Below are positions 1 through 7,129 of a DNA stretch of 64,000 bases, one piece after another (within the stretch, counting starts at the first letter, position 1; each line of letters begins with the position of its first letter). The position numbers and the translations under genes were made by a program. The notes under the pieces are model-generated. The model searched no databases. It worked only from the letters and a program-made list of their open reading frames with translations, and was not told where the DNA came from. The stretch is from an uncultured Collinsella sp. (lineage in GTDB: Bacteria > Actinomycetota > Coriobacteriia > Coriobacteriales > Coriobacteriaceae). The stretch lies in the NCBI GenBank assembly GCA_900756765.1, contig CAAELE010000023.1, positions 1-64,000 of the forward strand, read 5' to 3'.

Positions 1-87
1 CCCTAAGCGGCAATCTGACGTTCAATCGTCGGTCGCGTACCAAAGTACGCTTCCCTCCTCTTTCACGTCACCTTGCTCGCTTAGGGA
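1..87. repeat. Long imperfect inverted repeat at the window edge
   Basis: The first bases CCCTAAGCGGCAA pair with TTGCTCGCTTAGGG at 74-87, enclosing about 60 bases that contain a perfect small hairpin, GCGTAC-CAAA-GTACGC, at 35-50. The structure may continue left of the window. No coding potential is seen in it; it looks like an intergenic structured repeat. What it does is unknown. Confidence 0.5.
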
Positions 88-170
88 CGTTTTCGCTGTC
101 CGCCCTCTACCTGCGGCGTTGCATCGTTGCCTACTCATTGGGTACTCATTGGGGACAGACTTAAATGAGT

Positions 171-224
171 AGTCATTGGGGACGTTCTTGTTTGACTGGT
201 CGTTTAAGAACGTCCCCAACGACT
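171..224. repeat. REP-like palindrome with GGGGACGTTCTT arms
   Basis: AGTCATTGGGGACGTTCTT (171-189) faces AAGAACGTCCCCAACGACT (206-224), 18 of 19 bases paired, around a 16-base loop. Just upstream TACTCATTGGG occurs twice (132-154). The GGGGAC core recurs in the loop of the palindrome at 10088-10124. This resembles extragenic palindromes dispersed in coriobacterial genomes; a link to a REP-mobilising transposase is inference only, as none is in the window. Confidence 0.6.
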
Positions 225-233
225 ACATAGAAC

Positions 234-297
234 GAGAGTGGATAATCTCCCGGTTTGAGCCTGCATTCAAGCTCAAAGTGGGAGATTATCCACTCTC
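234..297. repeat. Perfect 18-bp palindrome with nested stem
   Basis: GAGAGTGGATAATCTCCC (234-251) pairs perfectly with 280-297, and inside it TTTGAGC (254-260) pairs with GCTCAAA (271-277), giving a nearly continuous stem over 64 bases. It lies 40 bases beyond the 3' end of pdxT but has no T-run typical of a terminator. The inner text GCTCAAAGTGGGA resembles GCTCAAAGCGGGA in unit 2 of the 62-bp hairpin array at 45.4 kb, so the two may belong to one family. Confidence 0.65.
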
Positions 298-339
298 ATT
301 TGTTATGTGTCCGAAAATCCACGCTCGTTTCTACTCTGT

Positions 340-927
340 CTACATTTGTAGGAACAGTTCGTGGAGGCGGGTGTCTTCATCGAGTTCGGGGTGGAAGGTT
401 ACGCCGAGCTGGTTGCCCTGGCGGGCAGCGACGATGCAGCCATCGACTTCGGCCAGGGCCTTGGCGTCGCCGTGGACCTCGACGATGCGGGGTGCGCGGA
501 TAAACGTCAGCGGCGCTTCACCGTCGATGCCGGCTACTTGCCCTTTGGTTCGAAAGCTGCCGAGCTGCCTGCCGTAGGCATTGCGCTCGACAAGTACATC
601 CATGGTTGCCAAACGCGGCGTGCCCTTATCGTCATGGGCGGCAAGGTCGCGCGCCAGCAGAATCAGGCCGGCGCAGGTGCCCAGGACGGGCATGCCTTCA
701 GCGATACGGGTACGAAGCTCCTCGAGCATGCCCAACTCATCAAGCAGTTTCCCTTGAACGGTAGACTCGCCGCCGGGAAGTACCAGACGGTCAAAGTTCT
801 GCTTCAAATCAGCCGCCTGCCTCAGCTCAATACAGCGTGCGCCCAGCTCAGATAGCCTTGCCTCATGCTCGGCAAAAGCGCCTTGGACCGCCAGCACGGC
901 AACCGTTTGGTGTGCATAATCGCTCAT
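340..927 (-). CDS. pdxT: Pyridoxal 5'-phosphate synthase, glutaminase subunit PdxT
   Basis: Class I glutamine amidotransferase subunit that hydrolyses glutamine and channels ammonia to PdxS for de novo pyridoxal 5'-phosphate synthesis in the cytoplasm. The 195 residues match the family length. Visible signatures are the PGGES motif (51-55), the nucleophile Cys85 in GTCAG, and the His179/Glu181 pair in FHPEL, completing the catalytic triad. It follows pdxS on the same strand with a 20-base gap, so the two are almost certainly cotranscribed and made in equal amounts for the PdxS12-PdxT12 complex. The ORF ends in a palindrome-rich intergenic region. Confidence 0.97.
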   Translation of the reverse strand: MSDYAHQTVAVLAVQGAFAEHEARLSELGARCIELRQAADLKQNFDRLVLPGGESTVQGKLLDELGMLEELRTRIAEGMPVLGTCAGLILLARDLAAHDDKGTPRLATMDVLVERNAYGRQLGSFRTKGQVAGIDGEAPLTFIRAPRIVEVHGDAKALAEVDGCIVAARQGNQLGVTFHPELDEDTRLHELFLQM

Positions 928-947
928 GTGCGATCCTTTCTGCTGGA

Positions 948-1838
948 CTAGCGCCCGCGCTCTTCCATGATAATCTCGATCTCGTCGGCGTTGATGCCCA
1001 CCATAGCCTCGCCCAGGTCCTCCGAAAGCTCGGCGATGAGCTTGGCGTCGGTGAAGTTTGCCACGGCCTTGACGATGGCGGCGGCGCGCTTGGCGGGGTC
1101 GCCGCTCTTAAAGATGCCCGAGCCAACAAAGACGCCCTCGGCGCCCAGCTGCATCATCAGCGCGGCGTCGGCGGGGGTCGCGACTCCGCCGGCGGCAAAG
1201 TTTACGACGGGGAGCTTGCCCGTGGCATGGACCTCGCGCACCAGCTCGACCGGAACCTGCAGCTGCTTGGCTGCCTCAAAGAGCTCGTCGTCGCGCAGAG
1301 CAACAACGTCGCGGATCTGCTTTTGGATCTTGCGCATATGGCGCACGGCCTGAACGACGTCGCCCGTGCCCGGCTCGCCCTTGGTGCGAATCATCGTGGC
1401 GCCCTCAGCAACACGGCGCAACGCCTCGCCCAGATCGCGGGCGCCGCAGACAAACGGCACGTCAAACTGGGTCTTGTCGATGTGATAGACATCATCGGCG
1501 GGGGAGAGGACCTCGGACTCATCGATGTAATCGATCTCGATGGCCTGCAGGACCTGCGCCTCGACAATGTGACCGATGCGACACTTGGCCATAACGGGGA
1601 TGGAGACGGCCTCCTGGATGCCCTTGATCATCTTGGGGTCGCTCATGCGCGAGACGCCGCCTGCGGCGCGGATGTCGGCCGGGATGCGCTCGAGCGCCAT
1701 GACGGCGCAGGCGCCCGCCTCCTCGGCGATGCGTGCCTGCTCGGGCGTGGTGACGTCCATGATGACGCCGCCCTTGAGCATCTGCGCGAGCTCGCGATTG
1801 AGTTTGACGCGATCGGCCTTGCTGGTCTGTTCTGCCAT
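948..1838 (-). CDS. pdxS: Pyridoxal 5'-phosphate synthase, lyase subunit PdxS
   Basis: Synthase subunit that condenses ribose 5-phosphate, glyceraldehyde 3-phosphate and ammonia (from PdxT) into pyridoxal 5'-phosphate. A (beta-alpha)8 barrel of 296 residues, the normal size. Expected catalytic residues are present: Asp28 in IMDV, the Schiff-base lysine Lys85 in VMAKCRIGH, and Lys153 in RTKGEPGTG. An in-frame ATG 42 bases further upstream exists, but the ATG at 1838 has a GGGAG ribosome binding site and the family N-terminus (MAEQ...). First gene of the pdxST operon, transcribed divergently from the MocR-type regulator at 1984. Confidence 0.97.
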   Translation of the reverse strand: MAEQTSKADRVKLNRELAQMLKGGVIMDVTTPEQARIAEEAGACAVMALERIPADIRAAGGVSRMSDPKMIKGIQEAVSIPVMAKCRIGHIVEAQVLQAIEIDYIDESEVLSPADDVYHIDKTQFDVPFVCGARDLGEALRRVAEGATMIRTKGEPGTGDVVQAVRHMRKIQKQIRDVVALRDDELFEAAKQLQVPVELVREVHATGKLPVVNFAAGGVATPADAALMMQLGAEGVFVGSGIFKSGDPAKRAAAIVKAVANFTDAKLIAELSEDLGEAMVGINADEIEIIMEERGR

Positions 1839-1930
1839 GGTTGCTCCCTTGGTTGGCATGTACATTGCTTGACGGAACATCCTATCGGGGAGCTGGGTAT
1901 GGCGAAATACTCAGTTTTCGAGATAATAAC

Positions 1931-1972
1931 AAGGTCAGACTAATGCCAGATTGAATGATTCGATAAGGTCAG
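1931..1972. promoter_or_regulatory. Direct repeat, candidate PdxR operator
   Basis: AAGGTCAG occurs at 1931-1938 and again at 1965-1972, 34 bases apart, between the divergent pdxST operon and the MocR-type regulator. MocR/PdxR proteins are known to bind direct repeats spaced by about three helical turns, so this is the best operator candidate. The second copy also lies where the regulator's own ribosome binding site would be, which would fit autoregulation. Confidence 0.4.
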
Positions 1973-1983
1973 GTGATAGACCC

Positions 1984-3423
1984 ATGCTTGACTACAATTT
2001 GGAAAATCGCGGCGAAGCATCGCTTTATGAGTATGTTTACCAGCAAATTCGCGATGATATTGTTGCTGGCCGTATTGCGGCGGGGGAGCATCTTCCGTCT
2101 AAGCGCGCCTTTGCCAGTCATCTGGGAATCAGTGTCATTACTATCGAGAATGCATATAGCCAGTTGCTTGCCGAGGGCTATATTTGCTCAATGCCGCGTC
2201 GTGGCTACTACGCGTGCGAGCTTCCGGATGCGCCGGTTTTGGCTTTGGCCGCGGGGGATATCGACCGAGATGCTGTCCCTGTTGGTCCCAGCGCGCATGA
2301 TGCCATGGGGCAGGCAGAGCGATTCGACGCACTTTCTCCTTCCGCTTTGGAGGCGGCGCGGCTTTGGCAAAGTGCGCTACGGGCGACGCTGGCATCCGAG
2401 GACGAGCGCGAAATCTTTTCGCCCGCACCGGCGCAGGGCACCGCTCGACTGCGACGTGCGATTGCGCACCATCTGCGCGGGACAAGGGGCATGAATGTCG
2501 ACCCCGACAACATCGTTATCGGTGCGGGCGCCCAGCTGCTCGATACCATGTTGGTTCAGTTGCTTGGCGCGGACAAGGTGTATGCCGTCGAGGATCCAGG
2601 CTATTTGCGCTTGACGCGCATCTATCAGGCCATGGGTTGCGAAGTGCGGCATATCCCGTTGGATGCTGAGGGCGTGGACTTGAGCGCGCTGCAGAAAACC
2701 GGGACCGATGTCCTTCACCTGATGCCGTCTCATCAGTATCCGACCGGTCTTGTGACGAGCATTGCACGTCGCTATGCGTTGCTGAGCTGGGCCGCCGAGC
2801 GGCCAGGTCGGTATCTCATCGAAGACGACTTTGATTGTGAGTTTCGCCTTGCCGGCAAGCCGATTCCCGCGCTCGCGTCGATCGATGCCGCCCAGTCGGT
2901 TATCTACACCAACACGTTTTCGAAGAGCCTTTCATCGGCGTTGCGTCTAGCGTACATGGTGTTGCCCGATGAGCTAATGGAGCGGTTTAGGCGCAACCTT
3001 GGTTTTTATGCCTCGTCGGTGAGTTCTGTTGACCAGGTTGCTTTGGCTCGTTTACTGGAATCGGGTGATTACGAGCGACATGTGAACCGCGTGCGCGTGC
3101 GCGCTCGCGAGGCACGCGATGGCCTGGCGGCGCTTGTGCGGAAGGCGTTTCCGGCGGGGGAGGTCTCGATCGAACATGCGGACGCGGGCCTTTACTGCAC
3201 CGTGGTTGCGGAGCGCGGAACGGGCGGAAGCTCTTTTGCGCAGGCCCTCACGCGCTCGGGTATTCCGTTTGTCGATATCAGTGACTGTTATTGGTGCGCC
3301 GATGGCGCATCTGTCCCTGAAAACTCAAGTCAAGTTCTTGTTCAGTATGACGATCTGAGTCCAAAAGTGCTAAATATCTTGGAATTGCAGCTAATGGGAG
3401 CACTCTGCAACCTAAGTGAGTAG
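1984..3423 (+). CDS. pdxR: MocR-family PLP-binding transcriptional regulator (PdxR-type)
   Basis: An N-terminal GntR winged helix-turn-helix (about residues 10-75) is joined to a fold-type I aminotransferase domain that binds pyridoxal phosphate as an effector. The PLP lysine is Lys314 in TFSKSLSS. Its position, divergent from pdxST, is the classic arrangement of PdxR, which activates pdxST when PLP is scarce; the specific assignment rests on this context. A start 33 bases upstream is in frame, but the GntR domain begins at the ATG chosen here. Oddity: the last three codons and the stop (L-S-E-TAG) are supplied by the left end of a 122-bp repeat element at 3412-3532, so the native C-terminus was probably altered by insertion of that element. 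Confidence 0.88.
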   Translation: MLDYNLENRGEASLYEYVYQQIRDDIVAGRIAAGEHLPSKRAFASHLGISVITIENAYSQLLAEGYICSMPRRGYYACELPDAPVLALAAGDIDRDAVPVGPSAHDAMGQAERFDALSPSALEAARLWQSALRATLASEDEREIFSPAPAQGTARLRRAIAHHLRGTRGMNVDPDNIVIGAGAQLLDTMLVQLLGADKVYAVEDPGYLRLTRIYQAMGCEVRHIPLDAEGVDLSALQKTGTDVLHLMPSHQYPTGLVTSIARRYALLSWAAERPGRYLIEDDFDCEFRLAGKPIPALASIDAAQSVIYTNTFSKSLSSALRLAYMVLPDELMERFRRNLGFYASSVSSVDQVALARLLESGDYERHVNRVRVRAREARDGLAALVRKAFPAGEVSIEHADAGLYCTVVAERGTGGSSFAQALTRSGIPFVDISDCYWCADGASVPENSSQVLVQYDDLSPKVLNILELQLMGALCNLSE

Positions 3424-3532
3424 ACTTTTGGAACTTTGGTGACCAGGCAGTTTTGTAACAAGCTATCTACCTGCGGTTTTGAAAAGCAGGATGACCGGTC
3501 TGCTCGGGATGTTCCAAAAAGTCTACTCACTT
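3412..3532. repeat. 122-bp inverted-repeat element, copy 1
   Basis: Left end CTAAGTGAGTAGACTTTTGG, right end is its near-perfect reverse complement (GTTCCAAAAAGTCTACTCACTT), with about 75 bases between. Copies 2 and 3 are at 4832-4954 and 14861-14982; all three share the ends and an inner ACCTGCGG-TTTT segment. The left end overlaps the stop codon of the MocR regulator. Size, terminal inverted repeats and lack of coding suggest a MITE or a structured-RNA repeat. No target-site duplication is evident by eye. Confidence 0.8.
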
Positions 3533-3566
3533 GCCGCGCAAAGCTTCCGCATGAGAAAAAAATGGG

Positions 3567-3632
3567 GTTTTCAACAGGGCTTCGTCCAGTTCTTGGCAAG
3601 CTTTTGGCCAGTTGGGGAGGGCTGTTGAAAAC
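3567..3632. repeat. Inverted repeat GTTTTCAACAG / CTGTTGAAAAC
   Basis: An 11-bp perfect inverted repeat (3567-3577 and 3622-3632) spaced by 44 bases sits between repeat copy 1 and the following hypothetical gene. No gene is seen in 3533-3715. Its role is unknown; it could be a binding site or a remnant of another small element. Confidence 0.35.
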
Positions 3633-3715
3633 TTAGCGGTCCGTTCGGCGCTATTTTTGGTGCGTTCGCGCCAATGCGAGTCAGGCTGGGTTGAAATTCG
3701 TGTTTTCCTGTGCCT

Positions 3716-4843
3716 ATGAAGGATCTACTTTGTGACATATCGGCTTTTAGGTACTGGTGTTTGCCCCCTCAGGTTCGCGCTTTGTGTCCGCCGCTTCCGC
3801 GACCGGAAGAAGACCGGCAGCGATATGGCCTCGTCCGTAACCCGACGGCTGCGGTTGTACTTGGCTTTCCGTTGTATACATTGGTTCGGACGAGAAACAA
3901 ACGGACTTGCCCTGCCAGCATTAGGCAGCGGCTGTTTCTTGGTGAGCTCCCCAGGGAATCCGTGCTGGAAACGGAGCATGGATTTTTGATCACGTCTCCT
4001 CTGCTGACGGCATTCATCATGTCGCGGCATCTGACGGATCTTCAGCTTCTTTTGGTATTGGCGGAGATGTGTGGCTTGTTTGCGGTGTGCGCTCTGCCGG
4101 CGGCGCTTGAGGCGGAGCTTACGCGTGCAATTGATTCGGGCACGATTTCGACAACGTTCGGTTGGGTGCGCTGTCCGTCCGAGGACGGCACCGCTTCAAA
4201 TTTATGGCGTCGAGACGCTTTGGTTTTGGGCAGAGACCTTGACCGTTTTTGTTCAGATGTTTGCGGGATGCGTTACGGCAATAGATTTATGGCGGTATCG
4301 AAACTCGTTCCATTGGGTGCCGCATCGCCTTTTGAGGTCGAGGCGTATTTGTTGCTTGCACTGCCGCGAGCCCTGGGAGGCGAAGGGTTTTGCGACATAG
4401 AGCTCAATGTCGAAGTGACGCTAAGCACAAGTGCTCGAGCGATTGTGGGAAAGTCCCGTGTATATATCGACCTACTTCTTTCTTCGCCGGACGGCAGGCG
4501 ACAGGTGGCCATTGAATGTCAGGGAAAGGCCTCGCACGGACGCGCAGGGGATGGCTTGCGTGACGCCGACCGCATGACAGCCCTTCAGGCCATGGGCTAC
4601 GATGTACTTCTCCTGACACACAGACAGATATCCGATGAGGATAGATTCCGCGCCGTCGTTAAGGCCGTATGCAGGATGCTCGATGCTGAATATCGTGATA
4701 AAAGCTCAGATGAGCAAAGGGCTGAGACATTACTCCGGTCTGAACTATTCGTTGACTGGACAAAATTGGGAGTAATCGACGGAAAGATGACCGTTAGACG
4801 CAAAACAGCTCGATCGTGGACGGCTGCGGTTCTAAGTGAGTAG
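3716..4843 (+). CDS. Uncharacterised protein with a C-terminal DUF559/AbiEi-like PD-(D/E)XK fold
   Basis: I do not know the function. About 375 residues. The C-terminal third has the layout of the DUF559/Vsr-like nuclease fold: a strand with Asp252 (VYIDLLL), then Glu267-x-Gln269 in AIECQGK, His274, an aspartate/arginine helix (DADRMTALQAMGYDV) and a final strand before THRQI. The N-terminal half (ISAFRYWCLPPQVR, later SPFEVEAYLLLALPRALGG) recalls AbiEi-type proteins common in Coriobacteriia, seen as orphan genes or antitoxin-like regulators. GTG at 3710 is an alternative start; neither start has a good ribosome binding site. The last codons (L-S-E-TAG) come from repeat copy 2, and copy 1 lies upstream, so this gene is framed by two copies of the same element. 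Possibly a mobile or defence cargo gene; no partner toxin is adjacent. Confidence 0.6.
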   Translation: MKDLLCDISAFRYWCLPPQVRALCPPLPRPEEDRQRYGLVRNPTAAVVLGFPLYTLVRTRNKRTCPASIRQRLFLGELPRESVLETEHGFLITSPLLTAFIMSRHLTDLQLLLVLAEMCGLFAVCALPAALEAELTRAIDSGTISTTFGWVRCPSEDGTASNLWRRDALVLGRDLDRFCSDVCGMRYGNRFMAVSKLVPLGAASPFEVEAYLLLALPRALGGEGFCDIELNVEVTLSTSARAIVGKSRVYIDLLLSSPDGRRQVAIECQGKASHGRAGDGLRDADRMTALQAMGYDVLLLTHRQISDEDRFRAVVKAVCRMLDAEYRDKSSDEQRAETLLRSELFVDWTKLGVIDGKMTVRRKTARSWTAAVLSE

Positions 4844-4954
4844 ACTTTTGGCACTTTGGCGACCAGGCAGTTTTGCAACAAGTCATTTACCTGCGGCTTT
4901 ATAAAGCAATATGGATGGTGTGCTCGGCAAGTTCCAAAAAGTCTACTCACTTAG
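4832..4954. repeat. 122-bp inverted-repeat element, copy 2
   Basis: Same ends as copy 1 (CTAAGTGAGTAGACTTTTGG and its reverse complement ending ACTCACTTAG). The middle is close to copy 1: GACCAGGCAGTTTTG-AACAAG, then TACCTGCGG, then GTGCTCGG. Again the left end forms the stop codon of the upstream gene in the same frame (CTA AGT GAG TAG). Confidence 0.8.
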
Positions 4955-5017
4955 TTTTTGACGAGAAACCGATGCCGAAGGCAGTCCTATTTCAGGGCGT
5001 TAACGAGTCCTCGAGAC

Positions 5018-5049
5018 ACAAAAAGGCCCGAACCATGCGGTCCGGGCCT
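5018..5049 (-). terminator. Rho-independent terminator of the rubrerythrin gene
   Basis: On the minus strand AGGCCCGGACC pairs with GGTTCGGGCCT around a short loop and is followed by a TTTTT tract. It lies 35 bases after the rubrerythrin stop codon. Confidence 0.85.
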
Positions 5050-5083
5050 CGTCGAGCTAGAGGTTATCTCTCAGGCGGCTGGC

Positions 5084-5644
5084 TTAGCCAAAGTAGCGCT
5101 TGAGCAGGCCGGCGAAAGCCTTGCCGTGGCGGGCCTCGTCGCGAGCCATCTCGTGCACGGTGTCGTGGATGGCATCGAGGCCAGCGGCCTTGGCGCGCTT
5201 GGCAAGATCGGTCTTGCCGGCGGTGGCGCCGTTCTCGGCCTCAACGCGCATCTCGAGGTTCTTCTTGGTGGAGTCAGTCACGACCTCGCCCAGGAGCTCG
5301 GCGAACTTAGCGGCGTGCTCGGCCTCCTCGTGGGCAGCCTTCTCCCAGTACAGGCCGATCTCGGGGTAACCCTCGCGATGAGCGACGCGAGCCATGGCCA
5401 GGTACATACCGACCTCGGAGCACTCGCCCTCAAAGTTGGCGCGCAGGTCGGCAACGATGTCCTCGGAGACGCCTTCCATCTTGGCGACGCCCACGACGTG
5501 CTCGGCGGCCCACTCGAGCTGGCCCTCCTCCTGCTTCAGGAAACGAGAACCGGGAACGCCGCACTGGGGGCACTTAAAATCCTCGGGCAGCTGGTCGCCG
5601 TCGAACTCTTCCACATAACCGCAAACGGGGCAAACAAACTTCAT
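5084..5644 (-). CDS. rbr: Reverse rubrerythrin (peroxide-reducing diiron protein)
   Basis: Cytoplasmic oxygen/peroxide defence protein of anaerobes that reduces hydrogen peroxide with electrons from NADH via other redox proteins. 186 residues: an N-terminal rubredoxin-like Fe(Cys)4 domain (Cys5, Cys8, Cys25, Cys28 in CPVCG and CPQCG) precedes a ferritin-like four-helix diiron domain with repeated glutamate/histidine motifs (EGECSE, EEAEH, DEARHGK). This domain order is that of reverse rubrerythrins. Start chosen at 5644 (ribosome binding site AAAGGA); an in-frame extension upstream lacks support. A promoter is visible upstream and a strong terminator downstream, so the gene is monocistronic. 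Confidence 0.95.
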   Translation of the reverse strand: MKFVCPVCGYVEEFDGDQLPEDFKCPQCGVPGSRFLKQEEGQLEWAAEHVVGVAKMEGVSEDIVADLRANFEGECSEVGMYLAMARVAHREGYPEIGLYWEKAAHEEAEHAAKFAELLGEVVTDSTKKNLEMRVEAENGATAGKTDLAKRAKAAGLDAIHDTVHEMARDEARHGKAFAGLLKRYFG

Positions 5645-5728
5645 GATTCGATCCTTTCGATCGATGGCGATTGTGCGCTCGTCCGGTCCCGTAAGGGCCC
5701 TCTCCGGACGTGCGTCTTGACGAGTTCT

Positions 5729-5756
5729 ATTATCCATAAATGCAACCAAATGTGAA
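5729..5756 (-). promoter_or_regulatory. Candidate sigma-70 promoter of the rubrerythrin gene
   Basis: On the minus strand TTCACA, a 16-base spacer, then GATAAT, each one mismatch from consensus. This would give a leader of about 80 bases before the start at 5644. No operator such as a PerR box was recognised. Confidence 0.55.
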
Positions 5757-5900
5757 GCCTATTAGGAATGATTTTTAATAAAACAATTTTGAGATATGAA
5801 GATGTTGATTGATTAACGATTGGCAGGCCGTCTTTGACCGCCGCTGAGTACAATCGGTCGAGCAAATGTTGACCCATCAACAAATAAAGGAGTTTCCTTT

Positions 5901-7121
5901 ATGCATCTAGCCCGTCGTGCCTGGTGCCGAACATATCAGACGGTTTTTCGCATTGCATTGCCGATCCTGCCCTATACCGAGCCGCGCATTTTGGAGCATG
6001 CCGAGGATGTGCCCGCGGTGCTTCAAAAGCGCTCGATCCAGAAGGTCCTTATCGTGACAGACCCTGGTATTGCACGTTTGGGGCTCACGGCACCACTCGA
6101 GCGTGCGCTTACGGCTCAGGGGATTGGCGTTACGGTCTATGCCGAAACGCGTGCGAACCCCACGGTCTCAAACGTGGAGGAAGCGGCGGCGCTGTATCGC
6201 GAGAACGACTGCCGGGCCATTATCGGCTTTGGCGGAGGATCAGCCATGGACTGCGCCAAGGGTGTGGGGGCGCGCATTGCGCAGCCAAACAAGCCCATCA
6301 ACAAGATGCGTGGCCTGTTGCGCGTCCACCGTCTCCTGCCGCTACTTATTGCGGTTCCCACCACAGCAGGTACGGGAAGCGAAGTCACGCTCGCGGCGGT
6401 AATTACCGATGACGAGACGCACTATAAATACCCCATTAACGACTTTGTGCTCATCCCGCGTTTTGCGGTCCACGACCCCGAGTTTACGCGCGGGTTGCCG
6501 GCGTCCATTACGGGGCAGACGGGTATGGATGCCCTGACGCATGCTGTCGAGGCCTTTATCGGCCGTAGCACCACGCCCTACACGCGTAAGATGGCGCGTC
6601 AGGCGGTCCAGCTCATCCGCGACAATTTGCTCGAGGCCTATGAGCATGGCGACGACATGCGTGCGCGCCGCAATATGCTTTTGGCGGCGTATAAGGCGGG
6701 CGTTGCGTTTACCCGCTCCTATGTTGGATACGTTCATGCCATCGCACACAGCTTGGGCGGACGTTACGGGATTCCGCACGGCTTGGCCAACGCCATCATC
6801 CTGCCGCATATGCTTCGCGCTTATGGTGACGCCGCCGCCCCCAAGCTTGCCGATCTTGCTCGCATGGCGGGCATTGCGCCGGCTACCGCGCAGGACAGTC
6901 TTGCGGCCGAGGCCTTTATCGATTGGGTCGACCGCATGAACGAGGCCCTGGGAATCCCCAAATATGTCTTGGGTATTCGCCGCTCCGATATTCCGCAAAT
7001 GGCGTCCCATGCCGATGCCGAGGCCAATCCGCTGTATCCCGTTCCGCTTTTGATGGACCGCCTGGAGCTCGAGCATATGTACGAAGTTGTTGCAGGTGGT
7101 ATGTTTGAGGACGAGAACTAG
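5901..7121 (+). CDS. Iron-containing (group III) alcohol dehydrogenase
   Basis: NAD(P)H-linked interconversion of an alcohol and an aldehyde or ketone; the exact substrate cannot be read from sequence. 406 residues. The Rossmann-like N-terminal domain carries GGGSAMDCAK and TAGTGSEVT; the helical C-terminal half holds the metal-binding pattern, GMDALTHAVEAF and HAIAHSLGGRYGIPHG, with the conserved histidines present. The ATG has an AAAGGAG ribosome binding site at ideal spacing. The N-terminus is about 20 residues longer than usual before PYTEPRILE. It is followed after 8 bases by an aldehyde dehydrogenase, so the pair could take an alcohol to the acid, or the reverse. Confidence 0.93.
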   Translation: MHLARRAWCRTYQTVFRIALPILPYTEPRILEHAEDVPAVLQKRSIQKVLIVTDPGIARLGLTAPLERALTAQGIGVTVYAETRANPTVSNVEEAAALYRENDCRAIIGFGGGSAMDCAKGVGARIAQPNKPINKMRGLLRVHRLLPLLIAVPTTAGTGSEVTLAAVITDDETHYKYPINDFVLIPRFAVHDPEFTRGLPASITGQTGMDALTHAVEAFIGRSTTPYTRKMARQAVQLIRDNLLEAYEHGDDMRARRNMLLAAYKAGVAFTRSYVGYVHAIAHSLGGRYGIPHGLANAIILPHMLRAYGDAAAPKLADLARMAGIAPATAQDSLAAEAFIDWVDRMNEALGIPKYVLGIRRSDIPQMASHADAEANPLYPVPLLMDRLELEHMYEVVAGGMFEDEN

Positions 7122-7129
7122 GAGGGTCC

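Noticed and set aside
22..219. Small minus-strand ORF in the first intergenic region
   Set aside because: It is made of palindrome sequence and has no domain or ribosome binding site.
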